A stretch of 64,000 nucleotides of DNA from Parietaria judaica (Eukaryota > Streptophyta > Magnoliopsida > Rosales > Urticaceae), in assembly GCA_954871525.1 (NCBI GenBank), contig OX940864.1, positions 6,752,001 through 6,816,000 of the forward strand, read 5' to 3'. Shown here one piece after another: positions 1-9,711 of the stretch (the stretch's first letter is position 1; the number at the start of each line of letters is the position of its first letter). Made by a program: the position numbers and the translations under genes. Below the pieces are notes generated by a model that saw only the letters and a list, made by a program, of their open reading frames with translations, ran no database searches and had not been told where the DNA came from.

Positions 1-271
1 CGAGATAAGCCTTATTTGTAAAGGTTGGAAAAAATAGAGAAAAAAGGCCCGGAAAGAGAGAAAGAAGTCTTGTAATAGAAAAGGCTAAGGAAATGGAGAG
101 ACTTGAGGTTCATGATCCTTCATCTGTCCAGTCCAGCTATTCAACGGAAGAAAACCGAGCTCATTTCGGAAAATATAATAAAACAGAGATATTCATCATT
201 TACTATTGTTTATTTGTTATTTGGTGATTGTCTTTGTGACTGGAAAAGGGTGGTGAAAATCGCCCTCTACA
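1..271 (+). repeat. 5' LTR, 3' portion (R-U5)
   Basis: This stretch is nearly identical to 7433-7703, the end of the downstream LTR, and terminates with the same ...cgccctctaca. The CA end is followed after a 3-nt spacer by a primer-binding site. The few differences from the 3' LTR (for example ctta versus ctca near the left edge) suggest an insertion that is not ancient, although the coding region is already broken. Confidence 0.95.
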
Positions 272-274
272 GTT

Positions 275-292
275 TGGCGCCCACCGAGGGGC
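275..292 (+). other. Primer-binding site, tRNA-Lys type
   Basis: tggcgcccaccgaggggc begins 3 nt after the LTR end. From memory of plant tRNA-Lys(CUU), it is complementary to the 3' end of that tRNA including CCA, with one mismatch (A at position 12 of the site). It is where minus-strand DNA synthesis would start. Confidence 0.8.
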
Positions 293-336
293 TTTGTTTT
301 CTTTCTAACTCACAGCCAGGAATTTGAAGGAGCGAG

Positions 337-2160
337 ATGTCGTCGAGCGATAATGTCACCACTGTAGAAGGGGACGAAGTCCCAGCCATGGAGAGACTCC
401 AGCAGCAGTTAGCCGAAGCCAACGCGAAAGTGATGGAGGCAACACAGGTGGCCGAGGAGGCGGCCAGGAGAGCGGAAGAACAGGAAGAGCGGAACGGACG
501 ACTTACTGCTCTTCTGGAGCGTGCGAGTCAGGGAAGGGAAGGCCCGGAGAGCACGGTCGCTGGATCTTCAGCTCGGGGAGTGGGTGGAGTTGTAGCCGAG
601 GGAGAGCGAGGTAACTTGACGCCTCAAGCTCCGCCGATCATTAGGGACTCTTCAATGCCGCCGGCACGACACCGGCGAACACGACGAGTCCGCCGGGAGG
701 TTTGACGACCACCATAGCGGAGACGATCCAGGAGGAGGTCCGGAGAGCGATGAGGGAAATATCCTCAAACATGGAGGCAAAAATGGGATACGTGGCCTCA
801 CAGGTGCATAAAGCCACGAGCGCGGCGCCCGAAGTCGATAGGTTGGTCAGAGAGGCCAGGGTGACTCCCTTCTCGGCAAAAATCCACAGCGTGGAGCTAG
901 GAGAGTTTCCAAAGGTCAGGCTCTCACAGTACAAAGGAACTTCGGACCCAAACACCCATGTGAAGTCATTTCGGATCGCCACGGAGCGCATAGGCGGCGA
1001 GGAGACGAAGCTTGAGGCTATCCTGTGTCATCTCTTTGTCGAGAGCTTGCAAGGCCCGGCGAGCGATTGGTTTGCAAAGCTACCATCGCAATCCATCAGC
1101 GACTCCGACGATCTCGTCGCGTGTTTTCTGCGGCACTACTCAATGTACGTACAGAATGAGGCTACCGTTACGACCTTCTGGAACCTCTCGCAGGGGCGGG
1201 AAGAAACTCTCTGACAATACGTCGGAATATTCAAGGACGTCATGGTCAGAATCCATGGGCTCGATAGCGTCGTCGCAATCCAGGCGCTGAAGCACGGATT
1301 GTGGTATTTGGCTCCTTTCCGAGAAGAGTTAATAAAGATGCGCCCGTTGACGATCGAGGACGCGCTCCACAGGGCGAAGCTCTTCATGGAAATAGAGGAA
1401 GAGACTCTGGCTCAGAAGAAGATCCACGAAGGTGGAAGCAAAGGAAAGGCATCACGGAAAAAGGGAGAGTGGGGACGGAGGAGACGCCCCGTCGTCCACA
1501 GCGAGGAAGGGAGAAGAATACCGAAGGATTTCCGACGAGCGACGAGGTCGGGAAGCTCTGAGGCAAGTAGTGTATCAGGTTGACGAGCACCAAGACCGCG
1601 ACTATGGTCAGAGAGACTACCACCAAGGAGGGTCCTCGGAAAACCGAGGACGATTCTCCGACGAACGAGGAGGATCCTCGGGGGACCAAGAACGATTCTC
1701 TGACGATCGAGGAGGATTCTCGGGGGATCGAGGACGATTCTCTGATGATCGAGGAGGATACCCGGGGAGCTGGGGAGGGTTTTCCAACGACCAAGGAAGA
1801 TTTGCTGGGAACCGAGGGGGATTCTCGGGGTCTGGAGGCTGAGGGGGCTTCTCGGGAGGCCGAGAAGGCTTCGGGATGAAATTTTGGCCGAAAGATATGA
1901 GCAAATTCTGCGCCTATCACAACTATAACGGCCACGCCACTGAAGATTGTGCCATGCTGAAGAAGGAGCTCCAGAGAAGATACGCGCTGGGGGAGATCAA
2001 AGACCTCACGTACAAACCTCCCGTGCCTTGGAACAACGGGAACAGGGCATGGCAGGGCCAACAAGAAGAACCCACGAACAACGGGGAGAACGGCCGAGAC
2101 GGGGCAAGGAGAAACCTGGCAATCGAGCCGCCACCGGCAAGGCGTGACGAGGAAGATCGA
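337..2160 (+). pseudogene. Ty3 gag (capsid/nucleocapsid), broken
   Basis: Encodes the structural protein of the retrotransposon particle. An N-terminal alanine/glutamate-rich coiled coil starts at ATG 337. The capsid-like part lies in a second frame (702-1583). An arginine/glycine-rich linker (about 1600-1860) lies in the first frame again, and a CCHC-like knuckle (FCAYH..NGHATEDC) sits at about 1909-1950. The frame changes near 650-700 and again near 1440-1500, and TGA stops interrupt it at 1212-1214 and 1840-1842. The 1212 stop lies where related gags commonly have an arginine codon, so it may be a CGA-to-TGA change by methyl-cytosine deamination (inference). The boundary with protease is approximate. 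Confidence 0.85.
1630..1860 (+). repeat. 30-33 bp minisatellite coding an RG-rich linker in gag
   Basis: Imperfect tandem units of the type gattctctgacgatcgagga, each coding a variant of R-F-S-D-D-R-G-G, are repeated about six to seven times between the capsid part and the CCHC knuckle. Arg/Gly-rich linkers can bind RNA. That this one does so is inference. Confidence 0.75.
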
Positions 2161-2660
2161 CCGACCTCGAGAACGAGAATCGAGGTGATCATGGGCGGAT
2201 CCCGGCTTTGTGAAGATTCGGTCAACAGCATAAAAGCTTATCAGCGGAGGGGGAAGGAGCACGGCCAAGAAGACGTGAAGATGGGCATCCCAGGCGCGAG
2301 GATAGAGTTCGTGGAGAACGAGGATTGCGCTGATATGCACGACGACGCTCTGGTCCTCGAGCTCAACGTCGGTGGATGCGAGGTTTGCCGCATCCTTGTC
2401 GACAACGGAAGCTCGGTCGACGTCATTTTCTATGAATGCCTGATGAAAATGGGCATCGAGGGACTCGTAATAGGGGGACGACCTCGCAAGGTATCGGGTT
2501 TCAACGGAGACGTTGCCGTCTCGATGGGGACGGTCCACCTCCCGGTCCGCGCCGGGAGTGTCAACCGGATGACGGAGTTTATGGTGCTAAGTGTCCCGTC
2601 GCACTTCAACATTATCCTGGAGAGCTTGGATCCACTCCATGAGGGCCGTGCCGTCAACTT
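2161..2660 (+). pseudogene. Ty3 aspartic protease region
   Basis: Part of the open frame 1876-2706. The active-site motif VDNGSSVDVIF is coded at about 2398-2430, the usual D-N/T-G-S form of plant Ty3 proteases, followed by hydrophobic strand residues and a flap-like region. The enzyme would cut the Gag-Pol precursor. The frame is lost near 2650-2700, where the coding potential moves to the next frame, and a TAG follows at 2819-2821. Confidence 0.8.
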
Positions 2661-2965
2661 ACCACCAAAGCATAAAATTCCCGGGAAGAAGAGAGGGGGA
2701 AGTTGAGGAGCTCAAAGGAAGCATGTACGCATACCGAATTTGCTACATGATGCACCATAAGTCAATGATTGCCGAGAAGGGAATCAAGCAGACGGCGAAG
2801 GACGAGCCGGCCGGTTTATAGCAGTTAGCGACGCCTGCCCCGAAACGTCCCGGGCGGAGTAAGGAGCGGAGGCAGAGCGCCGACAGGACAGCCAAGATAC
2901 TTAGTACGGAAAACGTCGAGGCGCGGGATGCCGAGGAGAGGAAAGGGGGAGCACATATTGAAGAG

Positions 2966-4740
2966 GTGGAGCGAGTCTGCATCGACGAGTCCGACCCTAC
3001 CCGGACCATCGGTATAGGCGCAGAGCTCGACCTAGATACCAAAGCACAACTAATCAATTTCCTGAAGAGGAATCGGGGGAGTTTCGCTTGGTCTCATGAG
3101 GACATGCCGGGGATTGACCCTTCGGTAACAGCTCATCGCCTCAACACCGACCCAAGGCACAAACCCGTCGTGCAAAAGAGGAGAAAGATGGCCCCCGACA
3201 GGAACAAGATCATCAACGACGAAGTAGATAAGCTTCTCTCGATGGGAACCATTCGAGAGGTAAAATATCCCGAATGGCTGGCTAACACAGTCGTCATAAA
3301 GAAGAAGAACGGCAAATGGCGAGTTTGTGTGGACTTCACCGACCTCAACCGAGCCTGCCCGAATGACAGTTTCCCGATGCCGCATATAGATCGCCTCGTC
3401 GAGGCCACCCACGGCTACGAACTTCTCAGCTTTATGGACGCTTATTCCGGGTATCATCAAATAAGGATGCACTACCGCCTTCATCAGCGAAAGGGGGACG
3501 TATTGCTACAAAGTCATGCCCTTCGGACTGAAGAACGCTGGAGTGACTTATCAGAGGCTGGTGACGATGATGTTCCACAAGCTGATCGGGAAAAGCATGG
3601 AGATATACATCGACGACATGGTCGTCAAATCCCTGAAGGCGGCGGCGCACGTCGAACACTTGGAGGAGTGTTTCGAGATTCTAAACCGACACGGGATGAA
3701 GCTGAATCCCACCAAATGCACCTTCGGTATGTCCTCGGGAAAGTTCTTGGGCCACATGGTCACTCGGCGAGGGGTCGAGGCCGACCCCGAGCAGATTGAG
3801 GCAATCAATAGTATGCCCTCGCCTCGAAATCGAAGAGAGATTCAGAGATTGACCGGGAGGATTGCTGCTCTAAACCGATTTATCTCGCGATCGGCCGACA
3901 AGACTCTCCTTTTCTACAAACTACTAAGAAAGAACAAGAAGTTCGAGTGGCCCGAGAAATGCGAGGAGGCCTTCCAGGCGTTGAAGTCCTATCTGTCATC
4001 GCCGCCCATCATGACGAAGCCAAAGCCGGGGGAACCTTTGTACTTATACATTGCCGTGTCTAACCACGCGATCAGCCAAGTGCTTGTGCGAGAGGAGGAT
4101 GGGGAGCAGAGGTCAGTTTCCTATATCAGCAGGAAACTCCTCGACGCCGAGACAAGATACCCCCAACCCGAGAAACTTGCTCTGGCCGTATACGACTCAT
4201 CGGAAAGATTGAAGCATCACTTCCAAGTCCACACCATCGTCGTCATGACCGACAGACCGATCCGCACTATCATCCACGGCCCGAGCCAGTCGGGAAGAAT
4301 CACGAAGTGGTCTATAAAGCTGGGAGCGTACGACATTGAGTACAAGCTTCGAACGAGCCTCAAGTCTCAAGTGCTCGCAGATTTCGTCATCGAGTTGCCA
4401 AAGGAGCCAGTGGACCCGAGCGACGAAGCCGGCATCTGGAAGCTACAAGTCGACGGATCCGCGACAGCACAAAGATCTGGAGTGGGGATCAGAATTATCT
4501 CACCGAGGGGAGACGTGATAGAAAAAGCCTGTCGCCTCGCCTATCGCTCCACCAACAACGAGTCGGAGTATGAAGCGCTCATCATCGGGATGCACTCATC
4601 CTTAGCAATCGGGGCAAAGAACTTGCACGCTTTCTCAGATTCGCAGCTGGTGGTAAAGCAAGTGAACGGGGAATACGAGAAAAACAACGAACGAATGGAG
4701 GCGTACGCAGGAGTGGTCGATGCTCTCTCAAGGAAATTTG
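2966..4740 (+). pseudogene. Ty3 reverse transcriptase and RNase H domains, frameshifted
   Basis: Copies the element's RNA into DNA. The fingers/palm motif WRVCVDFTDLNRACPNDSFP lies in frame 2 (about 3318-3377), then LLSFMDAYSGYHQI. The frame shifts near 3470-3500, apparently by a short deletion, and continues from 3516 with the PFGLKNAG motif and the catalytic YIDDM at 3606-3620. A connection/RNase H follows, with SYISRKLLDAETRYPQPEKLAL coded near 4120-4190. A second RNase H-like domain (WKLQVDGSA at 4438, then NNESEYEAL, FSDSQLVV, THADALAGL to about 4800) is the Tat-lineage hallmark. Dead as a protein because of the frameshift and the TAA at 5097. Confidence 0.9.
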
Positions 4741-5099
4741 ACTACTTCAGCCTGACACAGGTAACGCGAGGAGATAATACCCACGCCGACGCGCTGGCAG
4801 GCCTGGGCTCTACGACTGAGGTCGGAGAACTCAGGTCGGTCACATTGGAGACGATGGAGAAGCCAAGCATCCGGAGAGAGGAAGGCCCAGCGAAGAAGAA
4901 AGCTAGAGGAAAGGGAGAAGCCGAGGAGGCAAGTGCGGGAAAAGATAGCATAAACAAGATCGAAGACAACGAGGACGAGGACGGGGAGCGGGGAATTATG
5001 GACGACGATGAAATAGAAGATTGGAGGACGCCCTTCCGAAGGTACATCCTTGAAGGAACGCTGCCCGAAGATCTGCAAGAGTCCCGAAAGATCAAGTAA

Positions 5100-6263
5100 A
5101 AAAGTTCCAGGTACACCGTCCTCGATAACATACTTTATCGAAGAAGCTTCGCGGGTCCCTACCTAAGATGCTTTGGCAAGAGGGAAGCCGAATACGTCAT
5201 GCGGGAGATCCATAACGGGGATTGCAGAAATCATTCTGGTGGGCGATCCTTGCTTAGGAAGACCAAGCGGCAAGGTTTCTTTTGGGAAACCATCATCGCC
5301 GATTGCATCAACCACGCCAAGAGATGCGAGAAATGTCAGCGACACGCGCCGGCGATCAACTGTCCGGCTGAAGAGCTTTCCGTGGTCTCGGTTCCTTACC
5401 CTTTCATGAAGTGGTCGATGGACATCGTCGGTCCCATGCCTGTCGACACGCGACAGAAGAGGTTCATGCTCGTCGTCACAGATTTCTTCACCAAATGGAC
5501 GGAGGCGGAGGCATACGCCAACATCAAGGACTCCGATGTCGAAAGCTGCGTTTGGAAGAACGTGATTACTCGCTTCGGATTGCCCAGGGAGATAATCGCT
5601 GATAACGGGTCCCAGTTCATCTCGAAGAGGTTCGGGGATTTCTGCAAGCGATGGAGGATAAAACTCAACACATCGACTCCGCGATACCCCCAAGGCAACG
5701 GGAACGCCGAAGCGGTCAACCGAACCATCGTCGACAACATTAAGAGGAGGCTCGGTGAAAAGAAAGGGTTGTGGGCGGACAAACTACCAGGAGTGCTATG
5801 GGCTTATCGAACCACCCCTCATTCTGCGACAGACGAGACGCCCTTCGCCTTGGCCTTTGGAGTGGAGGTTGTGATCCCAGGAGAGGTTGACATCCCAAGC
5901 CTTCGTCGAACGCTAGCCCCCAGCGGCGAGGAGGATAATGAACAGGATCTCCTCCATCAGCTCGACCACATCGACGAGAGGCGCGAGCGAGCAAGCGCGC
6001 ACATTGCCAACTATCAAAACACGATCGCGCGTTTTTACAACAAGAAAGTGCGCTCGAGGAGGTTCAGAGTCGGGGAAATGGTCCTCCGACGAGTCTTCCA
6101 GAACACCGCCGAGGCAAATGCTGGAAAGCTAGGGCAGACCTGGGAAGGCCCTTACATAGTTACCAACGTCGTCAAGCCGGGAGTCTACGAGCTCAAGAAT
6201 ACAGAGGGAGCAAAAGTAATACGGAGTTGGAACGTTAAGCACTTGAAAAAGTTCTACCAGTAG
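5100..6263 (+). pseudogene. Ty3 integrase
   Basis: In the same frame as the upstream pol but separated from it by the TAA at 5097-5099. It shows an HHCC zinc module (CEKCQRH at about 5326) and a DDE core: first D in WSMDIVGPMP (about 5411), second in ADNGSQF (about 5600), E in NGNAEAVNRT 35 residues after the second D. A basic C-terminal domain ends VIRSWNVKHLKKFYQ, and the stop is at 6261-6263. The open stretch from 5100 to the end is intact, so the core looks preserved although it cannot be made as part of Pol. Confidence 0.92.
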
Positions 6264-6502
6264 CCTCATTTCGTTGATCCTCTCTCTTTTTTCATGCTCG
6301 CATATTATTCTTTTCTACTTGCCAGTTGGGGAAGTCCTGACCCCCCTTGTTCGGGGCTATTTTTTGCATGGCCTCGACTTTTGTTGAACTAATTCGAAGT
6401 TTTCTGTTATGCATGATCCTTTTTTCTTTATCCCAGATTCAAGGAGGAAGTAATTTATATGTATGACTACGAATGCCGAGCAGATTATAATATATAACAA
6501 TA

Positions 6503-6655
6503 TATATACGGCTAAGGGTTCCGAGCAAGCCCGGTCCGGCAAAACATGTCGAGACCCATATATACGGCTAAGGGTGCCGAGCAAGCCCGGTCCGGCAAAA
6601 CATGTCGAGATCCATAATATACGGCTAAGGGTGCCGAGAAAGCCCGGTCCGGCTA
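6503..6655 (+). repeat. About 59-bp tandem repeat upstream of the 3' LTR
   Basis: The unit tatacggctaagggtgccga...gcccggtccgg...catgtcgaga occurs nearly three times, with a degraded echo to about 6725. Tandem repeats in this untranslated zone are common in Tat/Ogre/Retand elements. No ORF of note is present between the integrase stop and the LTR. Confidence 0.85.
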
Positions 6656-6904
6656 GCAAGCCGAGAAAAATATAAAGAAAAGTATATATATATATATTAC
6701 ATAAACAGGCGAGCAAGCCCGAAAGGGGCGATCGGAAACAATAAGGAGGTAAGCAAAGGAGGCCTGGCGAGGAAAGGACGCGGCTTAGCAATACAACCAC
6801 GCGAGGAGCCGAAGAAGCAGTCACCGACCGGGAACCAACTGGTGCCGGCTAGGGCCGATCCCCGAGACAGTTATACTTTATTTTACCAAGTGTATACACT
6901 TGAT

Positions 6905-6915
6905 AAAATGGGGGA
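6905..6915 (+). other. Polypurine tract of the Ty3 element
   Basis: aaaatggggga lies 5 nt before the TG start of the 3' LTR, in the expected place for priming plus-strand DNA synthesis. Confidence 0.75.
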
Positions 6916-6920
6916 CTAAC

Positions 6921-7703
6921 TGTTAAGGTCGGATTTGGTCAAATCCATCCTCAACACAACTCGTGTCGTTTTGCCCATAGACGACATGAGAGGAGGCGAG
7001 GAAGTTCATCACCCGAGGGGGATTATCCCCGAAGAGGAACATCCCCGAGGAAGAATACCCCCGAGTAGGTTCATCCGCGAGGAGACGCATCCACACGAGG
7101 GCAAGTTGCGATGAAGCATCCCATCACACCCGACGAGGAATTTCATCATGATGACGGTGCAGGGGACGAATGACCATTGACGAGACGTGCATTTAATGAA
7201 GCCGACCTACTCACTCGATGAGAGCGTCAGCGACGAGGCTTGCAGAGCCGAATGACGGCTGACGGGATGCGCATTTAATGAGGCGCACCTACCCATAACG
7301 GCAGCCTGCTCGGAAGCGACATAAAGTAGGGATTTACCATGCTGCCCTCAAATCACGCTAGAGAAGGAATGATTAAAGGGAAAAAAGCGGGAAAGACGCG
7401 GAAAAAAAGGCATGGTAAAACTCTATAAAAGGCGAGATAAGCCTCATTTGTAAAGGTTGGAAAAAATAGAGAAAAAAGGCCCGGAAAGAGAGAAAGAAGT
7501 CTTGTAATAGAAAAGGCTAAGGAAATGGAGAGACTTGAGGTTCATGATCCTTCATCTGTCCAGTCCAGCTATTCAACGGAAGAAAACCGAGCTCATTTCG
7601 GAAAATATAATAAAACAGAGATATTCATCATTTACTATTGTTTATTTGTTATTTGGTGATTGTCTTTGTGACTGGAAAAGGGTGGTGAAAATCGCCCTCT
7701 ACA
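6921..7703 (+). repeat. 3' LTR of the Ty3 element
   Basis: Begins TGTTAAGG and ends CTCTACA (TG...CA). It carries a TATA box (ctctataaaagg, 7421-7432) as promoter. The U3 region has about one and a half copies of an 83-bp GA/CG-rich unit (about 7160-7320), which is expanded in the related solo LTR at 35.3 kb. The last 271 bp match the left edge of the window. Confidence 0.95.
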
Positions 7704-7708
7704 ATTGT

Positions 7709-9500
7709 CATGCTCCTTGAACTTTACCCTTGAGTGCATTCACATTGAACTTTATAGCAATGCCCTTTAGAAAAATAGTTGTTGCCCACATTTTTGGGAC
7801 GACGAGTGAACCTGGCAGCGTGTTCGATCCCGGGCCGGACCTCCATCTTCTCAACCGTACAGCACAGCATGCATCAAATGATAAAATTCACGAGGACATT
7901 GTTGCCATAAACTATAACTCATGTTATGAAGTACACCAAAGTGAAAAGTATAAGGATCATTGGTCAATTACTCTTAAAAAAATAGTCTTTCAAATAAGAA
8001 TCGGTCAATGGATGTCCTTTGGCATCTTTTTCTCTCCTCTTGTTCGGAAAACAGTTAATGTCGGTAATTAAATACACAAATTAAGCTTTGTCGCAAAACA
8101 TGCAAATATGATTTATTTACTAATTAAATATAATATATGAGTAGTTATTTGTCACCTGATTATTGAATTGAATTAATACAAATTTGGTGACTCATTAATG
8201 TCTTATATCTATGAAGATGCCTTATGCAATCTAAAGTAAAATCTTTCAATAAAGGATGATCTCATTCCATAGGTGTTATTTGCAATCCAAATGCAAAGAG
8301 ACAAGATAGATGAGCTTCATTGAAAGGGAATTACAAATTTACATCTCTCAATCTTTTCATGTGTGGCTTGCTTTTCCACAAAATCAAAGTACTTGTAAAT
8401 TGTAATTAGGGTGGAATATGATTTTTACCGGTTACCGGAAAACCTGGTATCTATCATTCCCAATCCCGGTTTCACAAATCTAGACTGGAACAGTTTTTTA
8501 TTTTTATCATATCAATATTTCTATTATAAAACGCTCCCGGGAAATGCTGGTCGTAATCTGGTATGTTTACATTTCCTGCTGATCATGGTTTAAAAATACC
8601 TGGTTTTTGGCAGCCCCGGTATAGGTATAGGTACTGGAAGGAGTTCTCCAAATTTCCGAAGAACTTGGACCGGAAGGACAATTGTCAAACTAGTGTTTCC
8701 AGTCCCGAACTCACCCCGTACATTTAGTAATCTTGGTTATCCCAAGGAGTTAATCTTGTTGAATCAGAGTTTTTCAGCCTACGGTTTTGCCTATGTGGAA
8801 GTCCATTGTATTTTTTGTTGATACAGAAATGAGCAATATTGCAATATTTGGAGCTTAAGCATTGGACTCATTTTGTTGCCAACAATTATTGCCCAAATAT
8901 GCCACTCAGTTCATGCTTATAATAAAAAGGTTAATACGACCGTTGAATCTTAAATTTTTCACCTACCTCTCAACAGTAATTATGCTCAAAGTTGTCAAAA
9001 ATGACGTGGAACTGGAAGAGAGATATAATATATTTTTATATAATTTGTCGGTAAATGTTAATAACATTTGTGGTCGCTGCAAATCTTAAATTATTATTTA
9101 ATGGGAAAATCTTAACAATATTTATAATTTGTTTAAACAAGTCAACAAGATTAATTAATAATATAATGTAGCGTTCCGAATCTCCTCCCAAAGAAGATTA
9201 TAAATGGGACGGTTCCGTGTTTATATAGAAGTATTCAAAACTATTAAGATAGAAAAAGCGAACACGACGTGAACTGCGAACCGAAGCAAATGAAACAAGA
9301 AAAAGAGTTTGGTATACAAGATGTAAGTTTCATTCATACAATTCACAATTTCATAAACAATGCGGTTTACATGTCGCCAACGAATATTAGCTTACCAAGA
9401 CCGTACACTAGAAGTGATACTAATCCAATTGACTTAAAAATGCATACTAAATAAATATTAACCCTTAGATCCTTTGTACATCACCCAGATTATATCCCAC

Positions 9501-9550
<50 letters not shown>

Positions 9551-9711
9551 ATAAATAAAATAAATAGTAAAAGAGCTAGGAATCTTGGTGTTGGGCATTG
9601 ACTTTGGATAGTCGTAGTCATTATCTTACCCTCACCTTTTTTCAGTTTCAATCATTTATCCGCAGTTATTCTTGTTAATTATCTAAATATATTTCTTAGT
9701 TCCACATGTAA
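7709..9711. other. Intergenic, no gene; degenerate CCGG-word repeat and AT microsatellite
   Basis: No supported coding exon. About 8411-8750 is rich in ccggtt/cccggt/aaccgg words, starts tagggtgg and ends near cacccc. It resembles the inside of the hAT elements found at 27.3 and 50.5 kb, but I could not confirm matching target duplications. A (TA)n microsatellite occupies 9505-9545. Confidence 0.6.

Larger units (their letters stand above)
1..7703 (+). mobile_element. Degenerate Ty3/Gypsy LTR retrotransposon (Tat/Retand-like), 5' end outside window
   Basis: The order is partial 5' LTR, primer-binding site, gag, protease, reverse transcriptase, RNase H, a second RNase H-like domain, integrase, a repeat-bearing 3' spacer, polypurine tract and full 3' LTR. 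A second RNase H-type domain between the first RNase H and the integrase, plus tandem repeats upstream of the polypurine tract, are typical of the plant Tat/Retand lineage. The 3' LTR is 783 bp, so about 511 bp of the 5' LTR lie left of the window and the whole element was about 8.2 kb. The coding region is broken: in-frame stops at 1212, 1840, 2819 and 5097, and frame changes near 650-700, 1440-1500, 2650-2700 and 3470-3500. It cannot move on its own. The five bases after the 3' LTR (attgt, 7704-7708) should be the target duplication, but the partner lies outside the window. Confidence 0.95.

Noticed and set aside
103..327. 74-codon frame spanning the LTR end and primer site (repeated at 7,535)
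   Set aside because: It is LTR sequence and lies across the non-coding primer region; no family resemblance.
1384..2538. 384-codon minus-strand frame opposite gag
   Set aside because: Shadow of the plus-strand repetitive RG/DR-rich gag; serine/proline-rich composition follows from the codon bias of the other strand.
7820..7850. gtgttcgatcccgggcc resembling a tRNA B box
   Set aside because: No tRNA cloverleaf or A box at the right distance.
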